Of a stretch of 64,000 nucleotides of DNA, positions 1 through 9,957 are shown piece after piece. Location: positions 1-64,000 of the forward strand of contig JADBYK010000028.1 of the NCBI GenBank assembly GCA_020403045.1, written 5' to 3'. The position numbers and the translations under genes were made by a program. Origin of the DNA: Cytophagales bacterium. Lineage in GTDB: Bacteria > Bacteroidota > Bacteroidia > Cytophagales > Cyclobacteriaceae. The notes beneath the pieces were generated by a model. It saw only the letters and a list, made by a program, of their open reading frames with translations, ran no database searches and was not told the origin of the DNA. How positions within the stretch are numbered: the first letter of the stretch is position 1; the number at the start of each line of letters is the position of its first letter.

Positions 1-84
1 AGTATTTGAGAAAGAATCGGCTGTCCGACAAATTTTTTACCTTTATTCATGGCTATGTGAAGTGTGGTAACTAAACGTAACCAT

Positions 85-113
85 AAAGGGCGACCTTAAA
101 AAGGACGCCCTTT
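85..113 (+). terminator. Terminator-like hairpin for a gene entering from the left edge
   Basis: The arms aaagggcg-a-cctt and aagg-a-cgcccttt pair with one central A/A mismatch around an aaa loop and are followed by a T/A-rich run. Two reading frames are open from the left edge and stop just before it (TAA at 72-74 in one, TAA near 69 in the other), so an upstream + strand gene probably ends here. I cannot tell which frame is coding. Confidence 0.5.
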
Positions 114-131
114 TAAAATTTTAGTCGGACA

Positions 132-568
132 ATAGTGATTATTTTTGATTAAATTTATTTTTATCTTATGAGGAAACATTTTATTTTTTTTTGATTCTGT
201 TGTCCATCTTTCTTGAAAGTCAAACAGTATTTAATCAAATAGAAATAATGCCTTCAGGCTTGACTATTCAATCTAAAGAAGCTCACACTAGAGTGTGCTG
301 TCTACTTGTAGATTTTTTCATCAGTTGTAGAGCTAAAATTCTAAAGACCTCGTGAACTGGATCGAAACTTATATTGACAATACACAAACAGAGATGGAGT
401 ACCTATGTTGTATTCACCTACATTTTAGGGATATACCATTAGAAGCATTTTATTATGATATTTACTACATATCTGGCACAGGCAGAGTACGAAGCAATGC
501 CGGAATACTGGATGTTTAAAAGGAAAATAGCAACTAAATAAAAGAGGAAAAATATTGAATTCTAGCTT
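132..568. other. Non-coding AT-rich stretch upstream of the first amylase
   Basis: About 440 bases without a convincing gene. Short open frames exist (for example a 41-codon one at 394-519) but none resembles a known family. It probably contains the promoter of the GH13 gene that starts at 569; no site fits TAnnTTTG well enough to mark. Confidence 0.4.
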
Positions 569-3385
569 ATGAAGAAGAAACTTATTTACATGATGTTGGT
601 TTGTATCCTTCCGATATTGGGGGCAAATAGCCAAACAGTTACTTTTACCCCCGCAAACGCTGGTGCAGATCAACCCCTGACGATAACGGTTGACTTAACG
701 GGAACCCCTCTGGTCGGTTCAGCTAAAGTTTATATGCATGCAGGAGTGATGTTAACCAACGCAACCTCTAGCGATTGGAAGAACGTGGTTGGTAACTGGG
801 GGCAAGACAATGGGATCGGCTTGATGACGGCCGTGTCAGGGCAGGCAAACAGATGGTCAATTACGCTTACGCCCTCGGCAAGAAATTATTTTGGTGTTCC
901 GGCTGGCACAAACATCTTTTACATTGCAATGGTATTTAGAAATGCAACAGGATCTAGCCAAACTTCTCCTGATCTATTTAAGGCCTTGGCTGTTCCAGCT
1001 TATACCTCGATCACTTCACCTTTAAATTCCGATGTTTTTGTTTCATCGGGTTCAAGTTTGACTATTTCTGGTGCTGCATCTGAATTAGCCTCATCCCTTG
1101 AAATATTAGTAGATAGTGGAAGTGGATATGTCTCATTAAACTCCGTTAGTAATTCAACTTCAGTATCTGCATCGTTTACACCAACAATGGCACAAACCAT
1201 TACGATAAAGGTTAGAGCTACTATTAATTCTGTAAATGTTGAATCATTTTCAACCTTCAATATTTTGTTGATAGCTAATACGATTTCGCAAGCATTACCT
1301 CCTGGAATTAGGGATGGTATAAATTATTCTAGTGATCATACCAAGGTCACACTCGTGCTAGTTGCACCAAATAAAATATTTTGTTTCGTGGTCGGGGATT
1401 TTACCAATTGGGCACTAAATGATTCGTATTTAATGAAGAAAACTCCAGATGGGAAAAGATTTTGGCTGGAAATTACCGGGCTGATTCCAGGTAAGGAATA
1501 TGTGTTTCAGTATTGGGTAGATGGAATAATTAAGATTGGCGATCCATTGGCGGACAAAGTTTCTGATCCGTTCAATGACTCCTTTATTCCGGCTAGTGTT
1601 TATCCAAATATTCCTGTTAACACGAGAACAAGTAATGGCGTGGCAACGGTGTTGCAGACTATGCAGACTCCTTATAGTTGGGCACCAACTGAACAATCCT
1701 GGGTGGCACCAGATAAAAAAGAGCTGGTAGTATATGAGTTATTAATTAGAGATTTTCTAGGTTCTCATAGTTACAATGACTTGGTGGATACGCTAGACTA
1801 TTTAAAGAGATTAGGGGTAAATGCTATTGAATTGATGCCCATTATGGAATTTGAGGGCAACCTTAGTTGGGGTTACAACCCATCCTATTTTCTGGCACCT
1901 GATAAGTATTACGGAACAAAGGCAGCTCTGAAGAAGTTTATTGAAAAGGCTCATCAAAAGGGAATCGCGGTTATATTAGATATGGTATTAAACCATGCCT
2001 TTGGTCAAAATCCGATGGTTCAGATGTACTTTGAAGCAGGGAAACCAAAAAATAGTCCATGGTTTAATCCAGATGCAACGCACCCTTTTAATGTTGGTTA
2101 TGATTTTAATCATGAGAGCCAATACACAAAGGATTTTGTTGATACTGTATGTAGTTACTGGTTGAAAGAGTATCATTTTGATGGATTTCGATTTGATTTA
2201 TCAAAGGGATTTACACAAACAAATAATCCCAACGATGTTGGTGCTTGGGGAAACTACGACCAATCAAGAATTAATATCTTAACTCGGATGGCAAATAAAA
2301 TCTGGACTGTTAAGCCGAATGCGTATGTAATACTTGAGCATTTTGCAGCAGCTTCAGAGGAGAATGCCCTTGCTTCTAACGGGATGTTACTATGGGGAAA
2401 TTTGACTCACGATTATTCGAACGCACTGGAGGGCTTGGCCTCGGCTTCATTAGGGAGCGTTAATCGTCAAACGCATATAAATTATATGGAAAGCCATGAT
2501 GAGGAAAGACTACTTGTTGGTCTCTTGAAAGAGGGATTGTCGTCTCCGGGGTATAACATAAAGGATTTACCGATAGCCCTGAATAGAGCAAAAATGGGAG
2601 CTGCTTTTTTCTATACGGTACCCGGCCCTAAAATGCTTTGGCAATTTGGCGAATTAGGGTATGACAAGAGTATTAATTTTTGCGGAAATGGAACTGAAAG
2701 TACATCATGTAGAACAGATAATAAGCCACTCCCTTGGGGAACAGGTTCTTTAAATTACTATTCGAATTCGGATCGGCAAAGGCTGTATAAAACAATTGCA
2801 AGTATTAATAAATTAGTTGCGGCAAATCGAACCACCTTTTCAAATGGTAGTTTTGTGTTCATTGCAAATGGTGATGTTCGAACGATTAGAATAACACATT
2901 CATCGATGGACGTGGTAGTCGTTGGAAACTTTTCCACAACGTTTAAGCAGACTACATCCGTATTTACTAAAACCGGGACATGGTTTGATTATTTCGGAAA
3001 TACAACTAAAGATGTGACAAGTACAAGTGCGATTATTAGTTTGGCGCCTGGTGAATTTCATATTTATACTACTGTGCAACAACCAGCAACTTCTCCTGGA
3101 CTGGTGGATTTTTTAGTTACCGGAGTTGAGGAGAGCGATTTTAGCTCAATCTCGATTTATCCGAACCCAGCTAAACGTGGACTTGTAAACATTCATTTAG
3201 ATAGATTACCGCAAGGTAAAGTTGTTGTCAAAACATTTGATGTGATGGGGCGAGAACTTTTTATGCGGGAGTTTGATGCGATGTCAAAGGATATTCCTGT
3301 GGAGACAAATTTTCCGCCTGGCTATTATATTTTTTCCGTAGAATTTAATAAACAAGCAAGATTTATTAAGGTCTTGATAGAGTAG
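569..3385 (+). CDS. Secreted GH13 alpha-amylase family enzyme with T9SS sorting domain
   Basis: A 938-residue secreted glycoside hydrolase expected to cleave alpha-1,4-glucans outside the cell. In order: signal peptide (1-21), two beta-sandwich modules (about 22-130 and 140-240), a CBM48-like module (about 250-350), the GH13 barrel (about 385-750), a C-terminal beta domain, and a T9SS type A sorting domain (last 80 residues, with the SIYPNPA motif). Catalytic residues are visible: nucleophile Asp543 in GFRFDLSKG, acid/base Glu590 in VILEHFA, and Asp644 in ESHDEERL; region I is DMVLNH. The sorting domain implies export by T9SS and surface attachment or release. The next gene, another GH13, follows after 24 bases, so they are probably co-transcribed. 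Family assignment is firm; the exact substrate is inferred. Confidence 0.93.
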   Translation: MKKKLIYMMLVCILPILGANSQTVTFTPANAGADQPLTITVDLTGTPLVGSAKVYMHAGVMLTNATSSDWKNVVGNWGQDNGIGLMTAVSGQANRWSITLTPSARNYFGVPAGTNIFYIAMVFRNATGSSQTSPDLFKALAVPAYTSITSPLNSDVFVSSGSSLTISGAASELASSLEILVDSGSGYVSLNSVSNSTSVSASFTPTMAQTITIKVRATINSVNVESFSTFNILLIANTISQALPPGIRDGINYSSDHTKVTLVLVAPNKIFCFVVGDFTNWALNDSYLMKKTPDGKRFWLEITGLIPGKEYVFQYWVDGIIKIGDPLADKVSDPFNDSFIPASVYPNIPVNTRTSNGVATVLQTMQTPYSWAPTEQSWVAPDKKELVVYELLIRDFLGSHSYNDLVDTLDYLKRLGVNAIELMPIMEFEGNLSWGYNPSYFLAPDKYYGTKAALKKFIEKAHQKGIAVILDMVLNHAFGQNPMVQMYFEAGKPKNSPWFNPDATHPFNVGYDFNHESQYTKDFVDTVCSYWLKEYHFDGFRFDLSKGFTQTNNPNDVGAWGNYDQSRINILTRMANKIWTVKPNAYVILEHFAAASEENALASNGMLLWGNLTHDYSNALEGLASASLGSVNRQTHINYMESHDEERLLVGLLKEGLSSPGYNIKDLPIALNRAKMGAAFFYTVPGPKMLWQFGELGYDKSINFCGNGTESTSCRTDNKPLPWGTGSLNYYSNSDRQRLYKTIASINKLVAANRTTFSNGSFVFIANGDVRTIRITHSSMDVVVVGNFSTTFKQTTSVFTKTGTWFDYFGNTTKDVTSTSAIISLAPGEFHIYTTVQQPATSPGLVDFLVTGVEESDFSSISIYPNPAKRGLVNIHLDRLPQGKVVVKTFDVMGRELFMREFDAMSKDIPVETNFPPGYYIFSVEFNKQARFIKVLIE

Positions 3386-3409
3386 GACTGAACCAATTCA
3401 AACGATTTT

Positions 3410-5263
3410 ATGATTATTAGACTTTTACTTTTCTTTGTTGTGGTTGTAACTTCGATCGCTGGAACTGCTCAGTCAATCGATGTGTATCCTCCCAATTGGT
3501 GGGTAGGCATGAAGTTAAATACGGTTCAAGTATTGTTGAGAAGCACAGATCCGACATTTAGCAAGCAGACTTTTACTGTTAATTATCCGGGTGTATCGAT
3601 AGTAAAAAGCCATTTATTTGAGAATGGAAAATACCAGGCGTTGGATGTTTTAGTTTCGTCTGAAGCGAAGCCGGGTGTCGTTACGTTTTCCGGAGTAGAT
3701 GGAAAAAAGAAAACCAAATTCAACTGGCCATTGAATCCACGCAGACCGGGAAATGGTTCAGCTTTTGCATTGGGTGTTACTTCCAGCGATTTCATTTACC
3801 TGATCATGCCTGATCGATTTAGCAATGGCGATCCGAAGAACGATAAAATTGCCGGAATGCGTGATCAAACGCTCAACAGAGATTCGATCTTTCACCGACA
3901 CGGTGGTGATCTCAAAGGCATAATAAATCATATTGATTATCTAAAAAATCTAGGTGTCACGGCTTTGTGGTCAATGCCCGTTTTAGAAAATGATCGGACA
4001 GAACGCACCGAGCACGGATATGGCTTTACCAACCAATACAAAATAGAGCCTCGCTTGGGCGGGCATGTGGCCTATAAACAGCTCAGCGACTCACTGCATA
4101 AACATGGATTGAAATTGATTCAGGATGCTGTTTATAATCATGTAGATATTGATCATATTCTTTTCAAGGAAAAGCCTGCAAAAGATTGGTTTCATAATTG
4201 GCCGTCTTATACGGGTACAACTTATAAGGATCAGCCACTGTTCGATCCATATAGTGCAATGGCCGATAGAAAAATCACGACTGATGGTTGGTTCACAAAG
4301 CTGATGCCTGATCTAGATCAGACCAATCCCTATGTCGCCAATTATCTGATTCAAAATGCAGTCTGGTCGGTAGAAGAATTTGGTGTGGATGGTTGGCGGG
4401 TCGACACGTATTTGTATAACGATTTGAATTTTATGAATCGCTGTAATGCGACCTTGTATGCCGAGTATCCGAAGCTTACCATTTTTGGCGAACTGTGGGT
4501 ACATGGCGTACCCTCACAAGCCTATTTTGTGGAGAGTAAAGTAGATGCACCATTCAAAAGCAATTTGCAGGGGGCAACTGATTTTCAAACTCATGATTAT
4601 GGTATTGTACCCGCTTTAACCCAACCCTTCGGCTGGACCGAAGGTGTAAATAAATTGTACACTACGCTGGCGTTTGATTACCTGTACAAAGATGCGACAC
4701 GCAATGTTTTGTTTTTGGATAATCACGATGTAAGTAGATTTTTTTCAGTGGTGGGCGAGGATGTAGCGAAACAGAAAATGGGGATTCAATGGCTACTAAC
4801 CTGCAGAGGCATTCCGCAGATGTACTATGGAACTGAAATCATCATGAAAGGCTTTACCAACCCGGATGGATGGGTGCGATTGGATTTTCCGGGTGGATGG
4901 GTAGGAGATAAGAAGAATGCATTTACAGGAGCAGGCTTGACCGATAGTGAAGCCAGTGTGCAGGCTCTGGTAAAGAAATTGGCAAACTACCGAAAGCAGT
5001 CAACGGCTTTGAAAACAGGAAAGATGATGCAGTATGTTCCTAAAGATGGTCTGTATGTTTATTTCCGTTATGATGACCAACAAACGGTGATGTGTGTGAT
5101 GAATACAAGTGATAAACCAATGGATGTGGACTTTGCTAACTATGGCGAGCGAACATCCAAATTCTCTACGGCCATCGATGTATTGGGTAGTAATTCATTT
5201 GACCTCTCCACAAAGACCAGAATCCCCACTAAAACCATGTGGGTGCTGGAGTTGAAGGAGTGA
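3410..5263 (+). CDS. GH13 cyclomaltodextrinase / neopullulanase-like enzyme (SusA type)
   Basis: A 617-residue enzyme with a signal peptide (1-21), an N-terminal beta-sandwich typical of cyclomaltodextrinases (starts near DVYPPNWWVG), the GH13 barrel and a C-terminal beta domain. Catalytic residues are present: Asp332 in GWRVDTY, Glu361 in IFGELWV, Asp440 in LDNHDVS; region I is DAVYNHVD near residue 239. It probably cuts maltodextrins or cyclodextrins in the periplasm, working on products released by the upstream secreted amylase. There is no T9SS sorting domain, which fits a periplasmic location. The neopullulanase/SusA assignment rests on the domain order and is less certain than GH13 membership. 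Confidence 0.9.
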   Translation: MIIRLLLFFVVVVTSIAGTAQSIDVYPPNWWVGMKLNTVQVLLRSTDPTFSKQTFTVNYPGVSIVKSHLFENGKYQALDVLVSSEAKPGVVTFSGVDGKKKTKFNWPLNPRRPGNGSAFALGVTSSDFIYLIMPDRFSNGDPKNDKIAGMRDQTLNRDSIFHRHGGDLKGIINHIDYLKNLGVTALWSMPVLENDRTERTEHGYGFTNQYKIEPRLGGHVAYKQLSDSLHKHGLKLIQDAVYNHVDIDHILFKEKPAKDWFHNWPSYTGTTYKDQPLFDPYSAMADRKITTDGWFTKLMPDLDQTNPYVANYLIQNAVWSVEEFGVDGWRVDTYLYNDLNFMNRCNATLYAEYPKLTIFGELWVHGVPSQAYFVESKVDAPFKSNLQGATDFQTHDYGIVPALTQPFGWTEGVNKLYTTLAFDYLYKDATRNVLFLDNHDVSRFFSVVGEDVAKQKMGIQWLLTCRGIPQMYYGTEIIMKGFTNPDGWVRLDFPGGWVGDKKNAFTGAGLTDSEASVQALVKKLANYRKQSTALKTGKMMQYVPKDGLYVYFRYDDQQTVMCVMNTSDKPMDVDFANYGERTSKFSTAIDVLGSNSFDLSTKTRIPTKTMWVLELKE

Positions 5264-5301
5264 GTTCAATTTGCGTGGAGAAATTGAAAATCTGAAATTA
5301 A

Positions 5302-5865
5302 ATGACAACAAACACTGCAAGGATTTTGAATGCAGCAATTGGCATATCAGGGCTTATTCATATTAGCGGAATCATTCCCAATTTCGAATATAATTTCCAA
5401 GTTGGGCTAGCAATGATTGTGCTGGCTGTAATTTCTTTCCTATTTAATCTATTTGCAACTGAAAAAAAATTTTCGACTAGAAATTTGCTTGTGGTCAAAA
5501 GAAACGAAATAAAATGGTTGCGAATCAAGGAAGTGGTTGGTGTTACGACTCTTTGTTATTTGGCTCTCCACAACCCTGATGGAGGCAACTCGGTCTTAGT
5601 AACATTCATAATCTATTTTTCACTAATGGTGATCCTAGACCACAGGAAGGAAATTGAAATATCGGATAGGTACTTGACCGATAACGGCCATTTAATTGAA
5701 TTTGAAAAAGTTTATTCAATTGAAATTGAGCAAAGTCACGTGTTCTTGAGTCTAGATGATGAATCGAATGAGGCGAGAGTAATCGATTTGACAAACTTAA
5801 AACCAGCCGATCGGCTTCTAATATTGGAAAAATTTGCAGCTTGGAAAGCCAGGCTACTTGATTAA
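5302..5865 (+). CDS. Small membrane protein of unknown function
   Basis: A 187-residue protein I do not recognise. The first half has about four hydrophobic segments (around residues 5-25, 30-50, 70-85 and 88-108) and the second half is polar and soluble-looking, similar in layout to bacterial PH-like or DUF membrane proteins. It lies 38 bases after the GH13 gene on the same strand, so it may be carried on the same transcript, but nothing ties it to sugar metabolism. The start is ATG at 5302. Confidence 0.65.
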   Translation: MTTNTARILNAAIGISGLIHISGIIPNFEYNFQVGLAMIVLAVISFLFNLFATEKKFSTRNLLVVKRNEIKWLRIKEVVGVTTLCYLALHNPDGGNSVLVTFIIYFSLMVILDHRKEIEISDRYLTDNGHLIEFEKVYSIEIEQSHVFLSLDDESNEARVIDLTNLKPADRLLILEKFAAWKARLLD

Positions 5866-6009
5866 TTTACGCAAGAGCTTATTGGTTGTTGACCGTCAAT
5901 TTTTCTTTGGTACCAGGAAATTATTTTGTCAATATAGTGCCATTCTATTCAACTGAGCTGAATTTCTGGTGAGATATTCAGGCTAGCTTTGTTAAAAACA
6001 AAAAAAGAA

Positions 6010-6834
6010 ATGAAACTCCCTGATTCAATCTTAAATTTTTTAGATGAACCTTACCCAATATCTGACGAGCAGATTTCCTTTTATCAAAAAAATAGATATA
6101 TCAAGTTGAAACAAGTGCTGAATCAAGAAACACTTGATTTTTTCAACAACGCAATTACAGTTCGGGTGAGTAAAATGAAAACGATTGACACCCCTCTGGA
6201 ACAACGAAGCACTTATGGAAAAGCATTTTTGCAGTTATTCAATCTTTGGTGCGAAGATGAAGTCGTGAAGAAGTTGATATTTAGTAAGCGTTTAGGAAAA
6301 ATCGCTTCCGATTTAATGCAGACTGATGGGGTTAGAATTTACCACGACCAGGCACTTTTTAAAGAGGGTGGTGGCGGAATTACACCTTGGCATGCCGATC
6401 AATATTATTGGCCATTACAAACTGATAAAACAGTTACTGCCTGGATGCCATTACAAGCGACACCACTGGAGCTAGGACCACTTGAATTTAGTGCAGCAAG
6501 CCATCAGATTGTGGAAGGAAGAGAACTTGAGATAAGCGATGAAAGTGAAGCCGTTATTCAGCAAAAACTTCGGGTTACCGATTTCAAACATGTGATTGAA
6601 CCTTTTGATGCCGGTGAGATCAGTTTTCATTCGGGTTGGGTGTTTCATCGAGCAGGTGCCAATGTGACCGATCAAATGCGCAAGGTGATGACCATTATTT
6701 TTATGGACAAAGACATGAAGTTGAAGGCTCCGGAAAATAAAAATCAAATTAATGACTGGAATACATGGTGCCCCGGAGCAACTGTCGGGGAAGTAATTAA
6801 CAGTCCGATTAACCCGATCATTTATCAACGCTAG
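6010..6834 (+). CDS. PhyH-family Fe(II)/2-oxoglutarate dioxygenase
   Basis: A phytanoyl-CoA dioxygenase-like protein (double-stranded beta-helix). The iron-binding HxD pair is seen in WHADQYYWPL and the distal His in GWVFHRAGAN; a downstream Arg (DQMRKV) could bind 2-oxoglutarate. The ORF track begins at a TTG (5989); I prefer the ATG at 6010, giving 274 residues. The next gene, a sugar isomerase-like protein, starts 5 bases after the stop, so the two are almost certainly co-translated and may act on one small molecule. Members hydroxylate very different substrates, so none is proposed. Confidence 0.87.
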   Translation: MKLPDSILNFLDEPYPISDEQISFYQKNRYIKLKQVLNQETLDFFNNAITVRVSKMKTIDTPLEQRSTYGKAFLQLFNLWCEDEVVKKLIFSKRLGKIASDLMQTDGVRIYHDQALFKEGGGGITPWHADQYYWPLQTDKTVTAWMPLQATPLELGPLEFSAASHQIVEGRELEISDESEAVIQQKLRVTDFKHVIEPFDAGEISFHSGWVFHRAGANVTDQMRKVMTIIFMDKDMKLKAPENKNQINDWNTWCPGATVGEVINSPINPIIYQR

Positions 6835-6839
6835 TATTG

Positions 6840-7676
6840 ATGGAGATCAAGTTTGTCTGCCCCTATTGGGGTCAAGAGGGAATATTACCTTCCGACTTTT
6901 TCACGCGTATTCTTCAGGAAGGTTATGACGGTGTGGAGATAAACATGCCCGAGTCATCGGATTTTACAAAGGAATTTCGAACTGAATTGGAATACGCGCG
7001 TAAGATGGATAAGAGCTTTGTCTTCATTGCACAGCAAGTTCTTTCTTTACGGCAAGAGAGCGTTGAGGAATATGCAGCTCGCTTAAAAAGGCGACTTGAT
7101 ACTGTTGTTGCCCTCAGACCAGATTTCATCAATAGTCATACAGGAAAAGATTATTTTTCATTTGATGATAATTGTAAGATCATTGAAATGGTTGAAAATA
7201 TTGCACAGCAGTCGGGAATAGAAATTTTACATGAGACTCACCGCGGACGTTTTACCTTTCATGCAGCTTCTTTGCTTCCCTACTTAGAACGATTTCCACA
7301 ATTAAAACTAACAGCAGACTTTTCACATTGGGTCACTGTATCGGAAAGTCTGTTGAGTGATCAAAACGAGATAATAGAGAAAGTAATTCCTTTCGTTTAC
7401 CATCTTCATGCCCGTGTGGGTTACGAGCATTCGCCACAAGTGAATGATCCTTTTGCTCCGGAATGGAAATCAACTCTGGAGGCTTTCATAGTTTGGTGGA
7501 AAAAAGTAATAAGCGCGCGAAAAATGACCGAAGACGGTTTTACCATTTGCCCCGAATTTGGGCCCGTACCTTATATGCCCACAATGCCATTCACACAAAA
7601 GCTGTTGGGCGACCAATGGAAAATTAATGTAAGAATGAAAGATTACTTACAGCATGAATTTGAGTCTCGTTACTAG
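6840..7676 (+). CDS. Sugar phosphate isomerase/epimerase-like TIM-barrel protein
   Basis: A 278-residue protein of the xylose isomerase-like TIM barrel (AP endonuclease 2) superfamily. Features include the N-terminal strand KFVCPYWG, EGYDGVEIN, a mid-protein ILHETHRGR (likely metal-binding Glu/His) and TADFSHW, then HLHARVGYEHSPQ and CPEFGPVPY near the end. The start is ATG at 6840, three bases inside the ORF-track TTG. It is tightly coupled to the upstream PhyH-type dioxygenase (5-base gap). Homologues isomerise or epimerise sugars, cyclitols or related polyols; the substrate cannot be read from sequence. It has no signal peptide and so is cytoplasmic. Confidence 0.82.
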   Translation: MEIKFVCPYWGQEGILPSDFFTRILQEGYDGVEINMPESSDFTKEFRTELEYARKMDKSFVFIAQQVLSLRQESVEEYAARLKRRLDTVVALRPDFINSHTGKDYFSFDDNCKIIEMVENIAQQSGIEILHETHRGRFTFHAASLLPYLERFPQLKLTADFSHWVTVSESLLSDQNEIIEKVIPFVYHLHARVGYEHSPQVNDPFAPEWKSTLEAFIVWWKKVISARKMTEDGFTICPEFGPVPYMPTMPFTQKLLGDQWKINVRMKDYLQHEFESRY

Positions 7677-7743
7677 GGACTTACTTTAAGAATATAATAA
7701 AAAAGGATTTGTTGAATCAATTTCAGAACGAAAGAAATGGCAA

Positions 7744-9912
7744 ATGAGTAAATTGGTGAACAGACTTTTGGTGTCGATTGGGTTAGTTGTTTTGTTTCTT
7801 GCTTGCCAGACTCAAACAAATGATGACAAGGATTTTACTCAATTTGTCAATCCATTCATTGGCACGGACGGAACGGGTCATACCTTTCCCGGCCCTTGTT
7901 TGCCATTTGGCATGGTACAACCGGGACCGGACAATAGAGACCAAGGTTGGGATTATACTAGCGGATATCAATACCAGGATACAACCATTATTGGATTTTC
8001 TCAGACTCGTGCAAATGGCACGGGCATCAGCGAGTTTGGTGATGTGCTGTTGCAGCCAGTTACAGATTCCAGTACTGAGAAGTTTGGTGAGGGGTACAAC
8101 AAACAATCAGAGCGTGCAACGCCAGGTTATTATTCTGTTACACTTCGAAATCAAGTCAAGGTAGAGTTATCTGCCAGCGAGCGAGTTGCCTTTCATAAAT
8201 ACACATACCCCAACTATAAGGCAAAGCTATTGGTAGATTTACAACATGGCCTTCGTTTTCTTACGGATTCGTTAGTGTTAGAGAGTGAAGTAAGATTGAG
8301 CAATCAAAATAGTATTTCGGGTTTTTGCCATACAAAAAATTGGGTGGATCGAAAGTATTTCTTTTTTATTAAGTTCGATCAACCGTTTGTCGTCAGTACC
8401 GAATTGGGTAAGAAGCTTAAGGAGAAAGCACCTAGATACATTTTGGAGTTTGAACTAAAGGACAGAGCACTTAAAACGAAAGTTGCAATGTCGACAGTAA
8501 GCGTAGACGGTGCAATAGCAAATCTAAAGGCTGAAATTCCAGAATGGGATTTTGACGGGACTGTAGCACAAGCCAAACAGAAATGGAATGAATATTTATC
8601 TCGCATAGAAGTAGATGCAGATCAAAAACAAAAGGAGATTTTCTATAGCTGTATGTATCGCTTATTTATTCAGCCGTCCAACATTGCAGATGTAGATGGA
8701 AAGTACAGAGGTGCAGACGATGTAGTCCGTCAAGCGGAAAACAAAGAGTATTATTCTACCCTCTCCTTGTGGGATACCTACCGCGCTGCTCACCCCCTCT
8801 ATACACTGATCGCTCCAGAAAAAGTCAATGGATTCGTTCAATCGATGATCGCTCATTCCAAGGCTGTAGGTTTCTTACCTATTAGGACAGCCTGGGGCCA
8901 GGACAATTATTGTATGATCGGCAATCATTCCATTCCGGTGATAGTCGATGCGTACAAGAAGGGCTTTACCGGTTTTGATGCGAATGAGGCATTGATGCAA
9001 ATAGTTAAAACCACATCCGAAAAACACATCAACAGCAATTGGCCTTTGTTGAACAAGTATGGCTATTATCCCTTTGATAGTTTGGATAATGAAGCTGTCT
9101 CACGAACACTAGAACATGGAGTAGATGACTATTTTGTTGCCACAATGGCCGAACAGTTGGGTAAAATGGATATTGCCACTCAGTACTTTAGGCGTGCATC
9201 CTTTTATAAAAACTTATATGACAGTACGACCAGACAAATGCGTGGCAAGAATAGCTTGGGCAAATGGCGAACGCCATTCAATCCGCTGATGGCAACATCT
9301 CCTATGAACAACCCGGGTGATTATACAGAGGCGAATGCATGGCAATATTTTTGGACACCCGCCCAATATGATGTGGTGGGGGTGATGCACTTGTTAGGTG
9401 GAGAAAGAAATTTTACGGCTCAGTTGGATAGTTTTTTTTCCATTCGCGCACTAAATCCAAACAAACATCTGGGGCAAGAAGCAATGATTGGGCAATATGC
9501 GCATGGCAACGAACCAAGTCACCATATTGCTTACCTATATGCTTATTCAGAAAAACCTCAACGAGGCAGAGAATTGATCACGCAAATTTGCAATCAGTTT
9601 TATAATAATACGCCAACAGGAATGATAGGCAACGATGACTGCGGCCAAATGAGTGCGTGGTACATATTTTCAACGTTAGGTTTTTATCCGGTTAACCCGG
9701 GAGATGGCACTTTTGTGTTTGGGGTTCCTCAGGCAAAGAAAATAATTGTTAAACTAGCCAAAAGCAAAGAGCTAATGATCAATTCAACTTCGAATAAACA
9801 GAATGTTTCGGTTTTTGAAGTACAGTTAAATGGTAAAAAGATATTAGATCATTCTGTAGCCTATTCGACCCTTACCAAAGGCGGAAAACTTGAGTTTATC
9901 AGCGAAAATTGA
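7744..9912 (+). CDS. GH92 alpha-mannosidase, lipoprotein
   Basis: A 722-residue GH92 (Ca2+-dependent exo-alpha-mannosidase) enzyme, full length for the family. The N-terminus is a lipoprotein signal with lipobox LFLAC, so it is probably membrane-anchored. Family hallmarks are visible: NPFIGTDGTGHTFPG at the mature N-terminus, LWDTYRAAHP, EHGVDDYFVA, GNEPSHHIAYLY near residue 588 and GNDDCGQMSAWY near residue 630, the last carrying the candidate catalytic acidic residues. Its usual role is trimming mannose from glycans such as yeast mannan or N-glycans, so this locus may handle more than starch. It is followed after 45 bases by an esterase. Confidence 0.93.
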   Translation: MSKLVNRLLVSIGLVVLFLACQTQTNDDKDFTQFVNPFIGTDGTGHTFPGPCLPFGMVQPGPDNRDQGWDYTSGYQYQDTTIIGFSQTRANGTGISEFGDVLLQPVTDSSTEKFGEGYNKQSERATPGYYSVTLRNQVKVELSASERVAFHKYTYPNYKAKLLVDLQHGLRFLTDSLVLESEVRLSNQNSISGFCHTKNWVDRKYFFFIKFDQPFVVSTELGKKLKEKAPRYILEFELKDRALKTKVAMSTVSVDGAIANLKAEIPEWDFDGTVAQAKQKWNEYLSRIEVDADQKQKEIFYSCMYRLFIQPSNIADVDGKYRGADDVVRQAENKEYYSTLSLWDTYRAAHPLYTLIAPEKVNGFVQSMIAHSKAVGFLPIRTAWGQDNYCMIGNHSIPVIVDAYKKGFTGFDANEALMQIVKTTSEKHINSNWPLLNKYGYYPFDSLDNEAVSRTLEHGVDDYFVATMAEQLGKMDIATQYFRRASFYKNLYDSTTRQMRGKNSLGKWRTPFNPLMATSPMNNPGDYTEANAWQYFWTPAQYDVVGVMHLLGGERNFTAQLDSFFSIRALNPNKHLGQEAMIGQYAHGNEPSHHIAYLYAYSEKPQRGRELITQICNQFYNNTPTGMIGNDDCGQMSAWYIFSTLGFYPVNPGDGTFVFGVPQAKKIIVKLAKSKELMINSTSNKQNVSVFEVQLNGKKILDHSVAYSTLTKGGKLEFISEN

Positions 9913-9957
9913 TAGTATTATGACCGCTTAACAAGCGCAAGAAGTTAACACCAACAA

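Noticed and set aside
22-131. 8-base inverted repeat TGTCCGAC ... GTCGGACA flanking the terminator near the left edge
   Set aside because: Eight bases at about 95-base spacing is within chance, and no mobile element is visible; at most it extends the terminator fold.
394-519. A 41-codon ORF (MEYLCCIHLHF...) in the leader region of the first amylase
   Set aside because: No family resemblance, no start-site support, and several overlapping short frames of similar length exist here; it is not distinguishable from chance.
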